From Atriophallophorus winterbourni (taxonomy: Eukaryota > Platyhelminthes > Trematoda > Plagiorchiida > Microphallidae), in the NCBI GenBank assembly GCA_013407085.1, contig JACCGJ010023744.1, positions 32,702-96,701 on the forward strand: a stretch of 64,000 nt of DNA, given 5' to 3'. Positions 37,726 to 57,037 of this stretch are shown here, in pieces. Below the pieces are notes generated by a model. That model was not told the origin of the DNA. It made no database searches and saw only the letters and a list, made by a program, of their open reading frames with translations. The translations under genes and the position numbers were made by a program. Numbering within the stretch: the stretch's first letter is position 1; the number at the start of each line of letters is the position of its first letter.

Positions 37726-38640
37726 TATAGTTCATTTTATGACAAACCACATTTTTGAAAGTTGATTATTTGAAAACGCTGTTACTCTTAGAAGCAGGGT
37801 GTTTCTGTGGATATGCATCTCGCTTATTGGTATCAGTCGAAAAAAGACGTACCAAATTTGTAACGTCGGAAACTGTTTGCACTTACCCCTGCAACACCTA
37901 AATACCGGTAGCAGTATCGTTTCTTTCTGGAATGTATATTGATGCTTGACACATGTGAACACGCGAAAAAAGCGAGGGAGCGTTCTATAATCATAAAAAA
38001 ATTGCTTATGATAGCATCATGAGAGTTAAAGTCATTCAGGTTAAGAACTTGGGGACAACATTTGAAATAATGTATATTGTCCGCGTTATCTTCAAGTGCT
38101 CGAGTATCAAGCATTTTGGCGAAGACGGTCAAAATTTCCGCCATATGGTGTAGGAGACATTGAAATCATATTTGGCGGAGAACAGCAAGTGGAGAATTCA
38201 TGTGTTTCAGCAGTTTCGTAGGTTAACCGTTTACGTGCTCAACGCTAGTGAACAGTTTTTGTATTTCCACTCTGACTGAGAAAGTAGCCTCTTTGAAGAT
38301 TCTTGACTTCAGAGCATCATTACGGTTTTTTATTGGCATGCTTTTTGTAAGCTGATCCTGCAGCGGCAGATGTTTGCTACTTACTTAAAGTACCGCAGAA
38401 ATGCATGGTGAGTGCAAGTAACGTTTTAGTTGTATATTTAAGAGCTTCATTGATCGAAGGGGCAAGTACATGTATCTTGAATTGGAAACTGTGGTCTCTA
38501 TTCATTGCTGTATATTTTTATCTACGGTTTCAATATCACATGATTATACTTTTCGCGATAATGACTAAAATACTCATTTTTCCTTTGGCTAACGTAAGCC
38601 TTCACATTTATTGTCTTATGTTTTCTCCTTGAGTGACCTC
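37726..38640. other. Upstream region of COQ8A
   Basis: No recognised repeat or exon. A pyrimidine stretch and AG at 38615-38632 (TTTTCTCCTTGAG) lie just before the COQ8A start codon, so the first coding exon may be preceded by an intron or receive a spliced leader. Confidence 0.35.
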
Positions 38641-46960
<8,320 letters not shown>

Positions 46961-46965
<5 letters not shown>

Positions 46966-46974
46966 ATCAATAAA
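46961..46974 (+). promoter_or_regulatory. Polyadenylation signals of COQ8A
   Basis: Two AATAAA hexamers, at 46961-46966 (overlapping the TAA stop codon) and 46969-46974. They imply a very short 3' UTR. Confidence 0.6.
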
Positions 46975-47064
46975 TATTTTTGCAATACGCTTACATGTTT
47001 TCTTATTTCTTATTGTGCTTGCTTACCTATGTCCGTTGTGTTTTCAACCCATTTTCGATTTCAG

Positions 47065-47394
47065 AACACTCACATGGTGTGTAATCAACGTCGAGATTGC
47101 TCTCCTTACCTTTATGAGGAAGGACAAGGCTCTCTAACCATCAGCGATGACACGGGCAACGATGATTCTTCGGACATTGAGAGCCACCTGGCTGCCGGTT
47201 ACATGCCACTGGAAGAGCAAACGTCAAATTTGGTTGATGAATCTGAAATAGAAGAAAGTGCCGTCGAATCAGTCTCTTCGTGCGAGAGCAACGCGTGCGA
47301 TGAAGTTGAGCAATCGATGGAAGCTGTGACGGATCCCTCATCGCACATGCAAGATGCCACTAACGTGAACCCTGGTTCCCACCAAAACTCTGGG
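47065..47394 (+). CDS. Candidate exon of an unrecognised acidic protein
   Basis: Open from a TTTTCGATTTCAG acceptor to a GG|GTAATT donor, phase 0 at both ends, 110 codons. The residues are rich in Ser, Glu and Asp (DDTGNDDSSDIES, DESEIEESAVESVSS), typical of a disordered acidic segment, with one Cys-containing start (MVCNQRRDCSPYLYEEG). An in-frame ATG at 47074 could be the start. It lies only 100 bp after the COQ8A stop codon in the same orientation, so a separate downstream gene or an alternative COQ8A end are both possible. Possible later exons are at 50714 and 51999, or the gene at 53480. I do not recognise a family. Confidence 0.45.
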
Positions 47395-47692
47395 GTAATT
47401 TTCTTGTATTTTTGTCCAATTCCAAAGCCCTATCCGTACGTGTGTTTTTGGGTGTGTTGCAAAGCAGTACGAATGTTTATCACATCTGTGTGCCTATCCT
47501 CTGACCAACCACTGCGTTTCTATGTAAGCGATGGCGTACCTGCTTGTAAATCTGGCCTAGGTGAAATGGAAGACCAGGAAGCTTAGAATTTTATTCAAAA
47601 ATTCAGGTGACATCGATGACATTCCGCCCCGCATCTCATTGGTCAACTTGTCCAACGCTATTCACGTTCACACACGAATCTCACTACACAAG

Positions 47693-47921
47693 TGCACGGA
47701 TGTGCAATCGTGCAGCATTCCTGTGCTGTGTGGCTAACATCGTGCTAAATTGATTGGCCAACGATAGTGAGCTTCATGCTGAAACACCCTGGAATCTCAT
47801 TACCATTTTTATTCCCCCTCATATCTGTATAAGCCCGGACAACCTGAAAGTATCGTAGCCCACGTGCAGTCTCTGAATGTGCGGCACTTTGCCTGGATCA
47901 GGCTTGTGCTTTCATACCATA
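47693..47921 (+). mobile_element. SINE (family A), full length with 8-bp duplication
   Basis: A 229-bp copy flanked by TACACAAG at 47685-47692 and 47922-47929. It starts TGCACGGATGTGCAATCG and ends GCTTTCATACCATA. It is inserted directly at the end of an open stretch (47617-47692). Confidence 0.92.
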
Positions 47922-48099
47922 TACACAAGCGTAAGTCAATTGATTAAACGCGCTAATTGCACACATCCATCTTATATTGACAAACCACCTTAGCACAACG
48001 CTGTCCAGGACACGTTTGTACCGGTTTTCACTTGGATCTGATTTGCCAATAGATTTCGTGCCGACCGATTCATTTCAAACCTTTACTACGTTGAGATTG

Positions 48100-48280
48100 T
48101 CAGACTGACCTTGACGTTGTCCATCTTCTAGTGTTTTTAAAGGTGTTATCGCTCGAACCGTTCACATAAAATCTTTCCGAAACCCGAATTATCACGAGTT
48201 CGCGATTACCATCCGCGCTTCCTGCTCTTGTGTTGTGCCTGAGGAGGATGTTTCGCATACCACCCAAAACCTCGCTCATC
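48100..48280 (+). repeat. Dispersed repeat F, copy 1 (diverged)
   Basis: About two thirds identical by eye to 52670-52815 (GAACCGTTC..AT..AA.TCTT.C.AAACCC.AATT, CGAG.TCGCGAT.A.CATC.GCGCTTCCT..TCTTGTGTT.TGCC). Class unknown; no coding function assigned. Confidence 0.45.
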
Positions 48281-49455
48281 GCTAATCCTTTTCACACCTG
48301 AACAATAGGTCAGTAATCCGGTAAAGTGCCACACTTCCTGATAAACTGAGTGCTTGCGAGCTACGCTACTCTACTTTTTTGAACTATACTGGTTGATTAT
48401 TGATATCGCATATCACACCAGTCATCTCGAGTAAATCGCGGCGTGATAACTACAGCTCACGTTCCCATATCGAAATGCTGTATAGGTACGCAGTAGTAAG
48501 GCACCTATATCCTCTTTCGCCTTTGGCAACAAAGTATTCACTTGGCCGCTCCGACAGCTTTTCTATTTACGGGCGAGTTTAGATCCGATGACGGTGGAGG
48601 GCCCAGGTAGTCCGCCACATTACCCGAAAACGGTAACGTTAGAAATTTGGTCAGTATTTCGGCCGGCCAGGATTGTCCTCAGGCACCAGTGATCGTACTC
48701 GCCTAATGGTCTGACATGCGGTAGCCTTCGCGGCCATGTCGCACACGCACAGCGCTGTCTGTATGCACTAGTTTAGTTCGCAGACTTCTACCATAGAGCA
48801 TTTCAACTGCGTGATAGCTTTACGCTCACGACCAACTCTTCATTTCATTTCGTTTGACCTGAAGTATTTGAAGACTGGGTCGTAATAAAACAATAGACCC
48901 TAGATGCATGGCGTGAAACCAGACCAATATGACTTGGTTTTTGTTGGATTTAACTGGGAATAACTCTTTTAATGTAATTTATGTTTCGAAAAGAGGCTGC
49001 AACATTCGGACCTTTTCGCCAAGAACGAAGATTCCATCTACGTACTTCATGCTGGACATACAAAGATCCGGTGAAATTTCCTCTCATTTTGGGTCTGCTA
49101 ATGCTTCGTGATTCAGTTAACAACATATGCACAACTCTGATATCCGATAACCATGTCCGGCCTTTGTGTGCAGATTAAATTCACAAGATTGCTCACCACA
49201 GGCTCGCACCCAAGCACTAATAGAATTGTAGTAAAATTTGATCAGGCTTTCAAATTTTGAAGTTACTCCATCCGAAAGCATGATTTCCCGTAAGCAACGG
49301 GAGAGAGAGCGGAAACCAATAAAGCACGCTATCGTTCGCTGCTGATACTGCGCACATGCTCTTGCATCCTACATAAGTCACCCATTCCGGATTAAAACAC
49401 TGGTTATTTTCGTCTGTGCCGTTCAGTGTAAAACTGATTTGGTCGCAGTATTTGA
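48281..49455. other. Region without recognised gene
   Basis: Nothing supportable on either strand. Open frames near 48929-49178 are short and overlap in three frames, as in non-coding sequence. Confidence 0.3.
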
Positions 49456-49459
49456 AGCT

Positions 49460-50062
49460 GCTTAAGGGCGTTATCGATTGGGCATTATTCGTTCAGTCCC
49501 AAAGGTTCCAAAGGTTGTCATAGCCGGGGGTGGCAGTGGGGATAAGCTCCCACAGTTTATCAAATGCTCCCATATGGCGCACATCTCAAATAGCCTCTGA
49601 CAATCAAGTCCAGCTTCTGGCCTGCACGAGTGGCTCCCCGAGCCCGGCGGAACTGCTTCTACCAACAGGAGAAGGGGCGAGGGCGAGTGACTGGCGCCCG
49701 AAAACCAGTTTGCTTCGGGCAGATGTAGCTCGTTAGCCTGGGAGGGCATTTCATCTAAGGGAAGGAAAACCATGATTTTAAGCCTCTGCTGCCTTGAGGG
49801 ATACCCTATAGCGGGAAAGGCTTCGGGAGAAAACCCTGAGGAAAACCTGGAACAGAGTCTGGTAGACGGTTAGTTGGTGCACACAACCTCTTTCTGGCAA
49901 CTCCCTGCTGCCTTGCAGGTCGCACTTGGTTGTGCAAAGGCTAGAGAAGCTGACTCGAACAAACGCCGAGTGATGCTGGGCACGCCGCTTTGTACCCAAA
50001 TTCCCAAGAATCTTCACTGAAGCCGACTCATCCACCAGGAGGAGATAGTCGCACACAAGTAC
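49460..50062 (-). mobile_element. Repeat C, longer copy (probable LINE 5' region)
   Basis: A visibly more GC-rich block than its surroundings. Its high-coordinate 80 bp recurs at 36828-36907. On the minus strand 50056-49778 is open and starts CDYLLLVDESASVKILGNLG. The two copies differ mainly at positions that keep the amino acids, which suggests former coding constraint. I infer a retroelement 5' part, perhaps of one of the RTE families, since an RTE-like RT fragment lies next to it. Confidence 0.6.
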
Positions 50063-50099
50063 TAGTTCAGTCCCTGGGATAGATCAACTAAGTGGTGCA

Positions 50100-50500
50100 G
50101 TGAAGATTATAACACATCCCTGCAAGATTCAAAGATTTCTGTCGAAACTCGTTCATCTACTGTTAGTTCATCATTCTCCATCTGCCTCGAAACACTTAAA
50201 CTTTCGTTCTTCGATGCGGCGTTACAATTGAATTGATATGTCCCGTTCTGCAGTAAAACAGCATCTCTACCGACAGCTGATGGACAGTTGAATAATCGAT
50301 TAAGGTGCTCAACCCACTTAGTTACTTTGCTATCAAGATCGAATATCACCTGTTCTGACGAACCTCCAAGGTTCGGCACCAAGCTACAAGATCCAGGTGC
50401 AGGGCAAACAAGATAAAATAATCGATATTCGCTGCACTCTCCGTTACTGAGACACTTTGCGACCGACATATCTGACAATCCTCACAAGTGGATCGTGTAG
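50100..50500 (-). mobile_element. RTE-like LINE fragment (region before the RT core)
   Basis: A minus-strand frame of about 123 codons with KWVEHLNRLFNCPSAVGRDA in the position where RTE-clade proteins carry their WxxHFxxLLNRPS block just ahead of the reverse transcriptase. It ends ERVSTEIFESC, a decayed form of the conserved GIPAEI(Y/F)K segment. Internal decay and a stop mark it as dead. Confidence 0.7.
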
Positions 50501-50713
50501 CTGATCTCCTGAGGAGGCGATTTTATGAAGCGCTATTTAATCGTACATCTCCCCTTTCGGCGGACAGTGGAATGGCTTTTTGGTAAATCCAATCTTGCCG
50601 GTGGTGAGCGACACTGTCCAGTCTTTGTAAGAATCTTTCGTTTGGACACCTGTTTTTATGATTTTTCCATGAAGGCTGCTTATTTTCTAGAGTTTACTTT
50701 TTGTTTCTGTTAG

Positions 50714-50807
50714 ACCACCATTTCCCGTCTGTTGCCCGAAACGAGTCACATTACCATTTGGAACGAAGACCGTTGTTCTAACGAGGACCATGCCTTAGTT
50801 ACCGAGG
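50714..50807 (+). CDS. Candidate exon (unrecognised gene)
   Basis: Acceptor TTTCTGTTAG, phase-0 open stretch of 31 codons (LLPETSHITIWNEDRCSNED in the middle), then a weak GTCAGT donor in phase 1. The phase is compatible with the exon at 47065-47394 upstream and with 53472 downstream. It is too short to be certain. Confidence 0.3.
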
Positions 50808-51249
50808 GTCAGTTTAATGACGTTTTCTTATTTTTACGTGCGATATTATGTTCGTTTTGATTTGTTATTCCTTTGTGTTTCTCGATAGTTTTCTCATCTT
50901 TATGGGTCCTGTACCGACCCGTCGAGGCACTGATTTCACTTTACTGCGTGGATATCTTTATGCCAGCTCTTGATGTTGAAAATAATAAAATGTTCAAGTT
51001 CTCACATCTCGGCACTATTCTTCTACCCTTTCCATCAAATTGATCCAGTAATGGTTATTGTTCCTAGTCTCGTGTGCTTTTGAGCGGGATGTTTGCACTC
51101 TAAGTGTTGTAACACTAATGTTGGGCACGCCTCGTGCTAAATCTTGTATTCGTAATTCTCTGTGAAAGCGTTTTTCAAAACCAACAATAGGTTGGATCTT
51201 TTACTACTGCCTCCTTGTTACATTTCCCGAAACTCGTTTTGCTGTGATC

Positions 51250-51355
51250 TTCATTATCTCTGCTTAGATATGGGCAACCTGAGAGGTTTTTGCCCTACGC
51301 GCAGTCTGACTGTGCGGCACTGCCTGGATCCCGGCTTCTGATTTAATGCATGCAT
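51250..51355 (+). mobile_element. SINE (family A), 3' fragment
   Basis: ATGGGCAACCTGAGAGG, CCCTACGCGCAGTCTGACTG and CTGCCTGGATCCCGGCTTCTG, followed by TGCATGCATATTC. Diverged 3' half only. Confidence 0.75.
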
Positions 51356-51998
51356 ATTCATCCCTTCGACCTGATAGCGTTATTGTCGTTCCTATGGCAA
51401 CCCGTGTAACAAATAATATTTTGAAATATCACACGTACTACTCTTGATGACACTTCCTTTTTCTTAGAGTACAACCGACTAACCTTTATGTATTCAAGTG
51501 CAATACATCGATAAGTTACTGGACTGCTTTACACTGCATGCTTTCTACATGCTTCGATTTGTTTTCAAATCTCTTTCTAAAGTCTCACACGGCAACTGGG
51601 GTTTGCTGTCAAATGTTTACTTCCAATAAATTGGGTTGACTCATGATCTTTACACACTCAAAAGAATGCGGCCTTGTGTTCCGTTGACCACCGATTACCC
51701 TTTTTCGGGAGCGTACGAGAATGTAGGTGAACTTGAGTTATAGTCTCTAAACTACCACCGTTCACTGTCGATGATTCGCATTTTGAACTTGTATTGGCGT
51801 ACTCAGTTCATGTCAGCGGAACCTTAACCATCTGAGCATGACACTAACGGATGATGAATGCTTTATGACAAGAGTGCTTTCAAATACCGCAGGATGAAGA
51901 TTCCCGACTACGGTTATGTTGTATTGCGAGAGTAAGCGTGTCTGCAGAATGGATTGATTATTCGATACGTACTTCATTGTTTTCTACTTGATTAGAAT

Positions 51999-52083
51999 AC
52001 TTCGGATTCGCCGACCCTTGGTGGATTGTCGCTACACTTCATATTGAAGCTGCGGAAGAGCAAATGTTGTTCTCGGTTGCCTA
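51999..52083 (+). CDS. Candidate exon (unrecognised gene)
   Basis: Bounded by a CTTGATTAG acceptor and an AAC|GTAGGT donor. Phase 0 gives LGGLSLHFILKLRKSKCCSR-type sequence. Phase 1 gives a different open frame ending in a stop just after the donor. Both readings are open, so coding status is unsure. Confidence 0.25.
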
Positions 52084-52254
52084 ACGTAGGTTACGCCGTG
52101 CAGTATACAAATGTCGCGGAATACTTTCGATTCCCATGAACGCTACAGGAGAGTTTGTTTCTCCCGAATCGGACTGTTTAGCTAAGGGAATTGCTATGGA
52201 ACATTCTTTATTTTCATGGTCGGCTACGTTCGATGAAGGCTAACAGCAACAACA

Positions 52255-52425
52255 ATATCTTATTCCCTCACGAGGCCGCTAGATGAGAGGCGATAATTAC
52301 GTCAGGTCACTTGGGGTCAAATCCCGCGCCGGTCCTAGCGCATATTGCGTTGTCGACCCGAAGTTAATCCCGTTTCCTGTCCAGCCGTTTATTTCACACC
52401 CTCTAGAATAAAGCGTCAGTCTTGA
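52255..52425 (+). mobile_element. tRNA-like SINE head
   Basis: GGTCAAATCCC near 52315-52325 is close to a pol III B box, with an A-box-like CTAGATGAGAGGC about 40 bp upstream (52270-52282). The outer GAGGCCGCT/GCGCCGGT could form a weak stem. A short body and AATAAAG follow. A true tRNA gene is unlikely because no good acceptor stem or anticodon arm is visible. Confidence 0.4.
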
Positions 52426-52539
52426 TAAACACTTCCGACTCCCATGAGACAAAGGAGTGCCAATTGGTTAAATATTTGTTACGCACATAACTAAGGATAA
52501 AATACACGCCCAACTTTTTAAAGTAAATTGGTAACCACA

Positions 52540-52905
52540 ACAATGTGCTCAACCTGTCTTTGCAAGGTTGTCACCCTTTTTCCTCAGGGGATTTTGTCCC
52601 AACCGGTTTAATTCGAGCCCTCCTCATGTTGGACCATCCTCGACCAATTGTATATCGTTCAGTAGCTAATGCCGTTTTCCATCTGATCCTCTTTTCTAAG
52701 ATGGTGTCACCCGAACTGTTCTCATGCAATTCTTCTAAAACCCAAATTCCCTCGGGTTTGCGATCATCAGTCTCTTCGGCGCTTCCTTATCTTGTGTTAT
52801 GCCGAACAGCGGTGTTCCGAGATCTCATTATTGGCACTCTTCGAAAGCGCGTTTCACGCCTATACAACTTGAGTCTCATTAATGCATCTTCAAGATGACC
52901 TTTTT
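52540..52905 (+). repeat. Dispersed repeat F, copy 2
   Basis: Contains the block shared with 48100-48280 (here 52670-52815). The 117-codon open frame is not supported by splice sites or a recognised family, and I treat it as repeat-derived. Confidence 0.4.
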
Positions 52906-53479
52906 GGTATCTAGTGTGTCTAAGAAACAGTTCAAGCTAGAATTGTCCACGTCTTTGCAGGCTACTGCTTCCCGCTATTTGATTGCCAACACTATATGAA
53001 CCAGATTTAATCAGGCGGACCAGTCTATTGCCAGTGTACCAATGCACTAAATATATTCCACAAATTCGCTTTTTATGTGCTAATTCTAATACAAGCTTCG
53101 CGCGGAGTTGTTGATTGGTTCTCCGCTGCGCAATTCACCTAGTGCGAAAACAGTCGTTGCAACCGATCATTTGCATCGATCGCTTTCCTGTTGTTGATTT
53201 ATCCATTTTCTAAGTTTTGAAACTGCTAAATAAATGTACGGGTTTTCTGGGTCGTATGCTGCTGTTGCTCCGATTGCTAAAATAATTATCCCTCAACTTC
53301 CACCCTTAAAAATATGAAACGATAATAGGTAATATTAGTCAACATGTTTCGGCCTCTATGGTTTTTGTTGGTATATCATTTACCGAGAGTCCAATCATAT
53401 AAACCGCAGATGTTCTGTGCCAAGACGTGAATTTCGAACGTTTTCCAAATGTATTCCCACAAATCAATAAGTATCGATT

Positions 53480-56369
53480 ATGATTAATCCTGTTGAGCCC
53501 TTATGGCATCCGGAGCTTCATACCGTTGATGTGCTTTATGGAATGGGCTGCCTGCCTCGGGATGTTCCGTCCATGATGAATTCTAAGCTTGTAAACCGCA
53601 TTAGAAATCGCCTAATGCCTGGATATATTCACAGTTTGGCAGCCAGTGTCCCAACTTTCCTTATGGATTCACCTCTCTGTGGATGGTTCACTGCAATTAG
53701 CAATACATGTTTCTACCTCGTTCATATTAACTGTTGAGTTGATAAGGTAGAATGCTTAGAATCCATGCACACATATTTTAGTTCCATGATTCATTTATAC
53801 TCAAACCGATGCTGGACCACATCAAATGTTCAATTTTTCTCGCCCTGATTGTTTCTCTGTAGCGCCTTGTTTATTTTTTTCACTTGAATCTTTCTAGACT
53901 GTTTGCTTCGTTAATAAGCGATACATTGAAATACATCAAACACAGTTGTGAAGGCAGGTCAATCCAACATTATTTACATAATCCTACTCCTGGATTGCGA
54001 GAAGCACTGTTTGACAAATGGCTACTCGGCTGCCTAATCAGCTATCCGATGGCGATCAGCATTCATTGTCCTCGTGATGGGCAATTTCAGTGTACATCAC
54101 ACCATGCTCATCCCTAAAGGCGATCACGAAATTTGTTTGGAGGAAATCAATCGAATAACCCCGATTTTGTCACTTATCCACTACCGAGAACTCGATCATG
54201 AAGAAGGCTTTATTCGTTTATACGAATTTCGAGTGAATGAGGTTAATTTAATTGCACGAATTTCGCGAACAAAACATCACCGTGGTGGTGGTATAAAAAG
54301 ATTTGTATCGCCTGTCTCGTCTTCGAATCCGAAACAGCTTCAAGTTCATCCGTCAGCGGCATCACAATACTTTGGGCTTTATGATGAAAATAGACGAACG
54401 TTCGGCCAGCACGATTTTTTTAAAATCATGCTGCTTGAATGTTCATTTGATGTTTTTCCGACTGGTACAGCAAAACTCCTATAGTTCAATATAGAAAACG
54501 TGCACGGCATTTTTTCACATAAAACATTGCAAATTAAAAAAACCAAAGGTGTTGATTGATGTCCATAAGTGAAAATGTGGGTTAAAACCAACTTTAAGCA
54601 CGACCGATTCAAAGGTCGCGGGGAAAACGGACTAATGTTGAATAATAAAAAACGTTTATAGTTTGTCATATCGAAAGAGTTTTTTTCTTAATTTCGTTTC
54701 CGTGATGATCAAACGTTTTGAAAAGAGAGTGCCAGCTTTGCATACGCGATACTATTGTTGGTCGATTTCGACCATGGGTGTGCATAGCAAACACGTGCCG
54801 GTTTTATGCTTCACAGCTTTTCAAATGACTAAACTGCGTGATATACGTTCATCAGCTGAGCACAGTATCTGCTCTTTCCAAGCTTGGAGATGACGCTTTA
54901 CTCAATGCCTTCAAGGTGAGCGGTCAAGAGTAAGTTCTTTCTAACGCGTAGGGCTAGTCTCAAGAGCTTTCGTATCTCTTTTGCAAACGTCTTTGTACCG
55001 CAGGCGCCGTTTGCTCATTGGTCAGCTTCCTGATTTAAACTCGGCATATAATCGATCTTTTGGAACACGAAAATTTCCAGTCTGTAAACATAAGCCAGCC
55101 AGCGTAAGCGGTAATGCCGTAGTTGGGTGAATATGTTCTGTACACAGCGTTAGAACGCACTTCGACATTCGTTAATTTGTCCAGCCATGATATGTTCAAG
55201 ATACCACGGATGCTCCTTTACTGGGAAAGCATTCAGCTTCTTTTCATATCTTGCGTTCATGGTCCGGGTTTCACTGCGGTACAGTAATGCATTCAGTACG
55301 CACGCGCTGTAAACCAGACAATAACGAATGTCACTTTTTTGGTGCGAAGCGAATTTTCGAAGTGTCCTAACTGCCCTTCGCAATGGCGAATAGTATCAAA
55401 GCGAATATCCGAAGTGCACTTCGCAATGGCGAAGCGAAGCGAATATTCGCTTCGCTTTAAATCCCAAAGCAAAGTTATCGTTATTGTCTGGCCTGTAATC
55501 TGTAGCAGACAATAACAAATGTCACTTTTTTGGAGCGAAGCGAATATTCGCTTCGCTTTAAATCCCAAAGCGAAGTATTCGTTATTGTCTGCTGTAAACC
55601 ATTAACTTTGTTCTCACAGTCAACCTGCGGTTGTCCCAAACACGAGAGTTCTAACAGGACAACATGGCAGCTGCTCTGCCAATCCGCTTATCAATCTCCG
55701 TGACTAACGAGTGGTTATCCGCAATGGTTGAACCAATGTATGTGTATTGATGTACTGACTGAAACCGACAGTTTTCAACAGTGATGACTGTAGGGAAAAA
55801 CGTCCCTTGACCTAAGACTTTAGTTTTGTTCATGCTGATTGTCAACCCGCAGTCTTTGCGTGCCTACAAAAAGCAGTTCATTAGCGGCTGCAGCTGCTCT
55901 TGGGAGTGAGTAATGATGGCTGTTTGAAGGGCCCACTTCACTAACGGTTGCAGTCCAGAAGCTGTTGAAATTTATTGAGCCGTCAAACAACGATGTTCTT
56001 GCTTTTTTTCTACATTGATTCACAATACAATAACACGTTTTCTATGTTTTGGGCTGATATGGTTTTGTTTTTCCACATGAAAATTGGCGGCAATATAGCT
56101 TATTGGAATTAGGTCGAATGATTCATTCGATCAACAACGCCCAGTTATCCAATTCAAGATTCAGGTTACGCGACGCTGAAATTTGAAATGTCGTTTAAAA
56201 ACATTCGCTCATTTTCCCATTCACAGCTGATGCTGACGTGATACGTCAATTCATGTCACGTATTAGTATTCCGGAGAGTGCGTTTCCCAAATGGGCCCTT
56301 GAGATTCCCGAAGTTCACTGGACAGAGCGCTTAAAAAATCGCTTGCGTACACGACGAGACCCGAAGTAA
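53480..56369 (+). CDS. Unrecognised multi-exon gene
   Basis: Coding segments: 53480 to roughly 53736 (starts MINPVEPLWHPELHTVDVLY), then 53863 or 53898 to 54290, and 56227-56369 ending in TAA. The last intron (54291-56226) is well supported: a GTATAA donor and a CCATTCACAG acceptor in phase 1, giving ...HHRGG|ADADVIRQF..., and a basic C-terminus (RLKNRLRTRRDPK). Between 54060 and 54090 the reading changes frame: SIHCPRDGQF is followed by SVHHTMLIP in the +1 frame. Either the sequence has a one-base insertion, or an intron using GTCAAT at about 53958 to TTTCAG at 54089 is removed. The 3' border of the first segment is not settled. No known domain, membrane segment or catalytic motif recognised. 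The last intron holds RTE-B and a MITE. Confidence 0.5.
54755..56020 (-). mobile_element. RTE-B LINE copy carrying a MITE
   Basis: Minus-strand copy in the last intron of the gene at 53480-56369. The 3' tail is near 54760-54830 (TTGGTCGATTTCGACCATGG). The C-terminal coding tail follows to 55305, is broken by a MITE at 55316-55590, and resumes from 55601. There it encodes a QYTYIGSTIADNHSLVTEID segment near 55765-55690 and KTKVLGQGT near 55835. Frame breaks show decay. Confidence 0.8.
55316..55590. mobile_element. Palindromic MITE, two-unit, with 10-bp duplication
   Basis: A 275-bp insertion inside RTE-B, with inverted ends AGACAATAACGAAT / ATTCGTTATTGTCT and the exact direct repeat GCTGTAAACC at 55306-55315 and 55591-55600. 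It contains two related units, 55316-55489 and 55507-55590, each with the same ends. Each carries a long perfect palindrome centred on AATATT (55432-55457, 26 bp; 55534-55557, 24 bp). A 17-bp spacer separates the units. No coding capacity. The duplication length suggests a Mutator-like or unclassified DNA transposon source. Confidence 0.88.
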
Positions 56370-57035
56370 AAACTTTCCGTCACGGAACTTTTCAAGCACA
56401 ATCTCTGTGATTTATCATTATTTGCAATCAAAAATTAACAATACCACACTTTTGCTTTTTTCTATGATTGTGGGTTCTAGATTCTCCATTTTCATCTTCA
56501 CTCTCGATCACTTTATTACAATTGCTCCCCGATGTGCATGTCTCATATTTCACAGCGAGACAAACCTCATGTTTAAGTCATTTGACTTGTTTCGCTTATT
56601 TTCCCATTTTACATTCCAAGGCCTTTGTCGTTGAATTTGTATATCTCTGATACCGCGATTAGTTTCTTAGGTTTACAATCAGGTGTTGGCATGTTAAACG
56701 CGATGCATTGCTTATTCTGTATTTTACGACCGGTTTAACGTTTACTGGTCATTTCGAACGAAGTTTGTCCAAGGACAATGCACTGTTTCTCGCGCTATTC
56801 GGACAGAATTGCGATGGTTAGAACATGTTTCAAGGATACCTGATACTTCATTATCCGCAGTTGCACTCCCGTGTTCGCATCATAGAGGCTGTGGAAAACA
56901 GTTGAGAAGCTAATCACTGACTTGCCGTTTTGTGGTGAAGTTCCCATGCCACCGCATTGTGGCACGGTGTTAACCATGCAGTAGGCAGTTAATGCACAAT
57001 TGCACATCCGTGCTAGTAAAAAGGTAATGCACAAT
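56370..57035. other. Intergenic with LINE scraps
   Basis: Near 56785-56850 the plus strand reads RTELRWLEHVSRIPDTSL, the C-terminal signature of RTE-like elements. The remainder is unassigned. Confidence 0.4.
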
Positions 57036-57037
57036 TG

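Noticed and set aside
52255..52330. True tRNA gene
   Set aside because: B-box-like sequence is present, but no complete cloverleaf, acceptor stem or anticodon loop can be drawn.
52545..52898. 117-codon open frame as a gene
   Set aside because: Part of it recurs in diverged form at 48100-48280, so it is more likely repeat sequence; no initiation or splice support.
54062..54089. A 17-bp GT...AG segment as an intron explaining the frame switch
   Set aside because: Too short for splicing even by the standards here, and removing it does not lead into the observed downstream frame.
55293..55568. 91-codon minus-strand open frame
   Set aside because: Lies within the palindromic MITE; both strands are open because of the inverted repeats.
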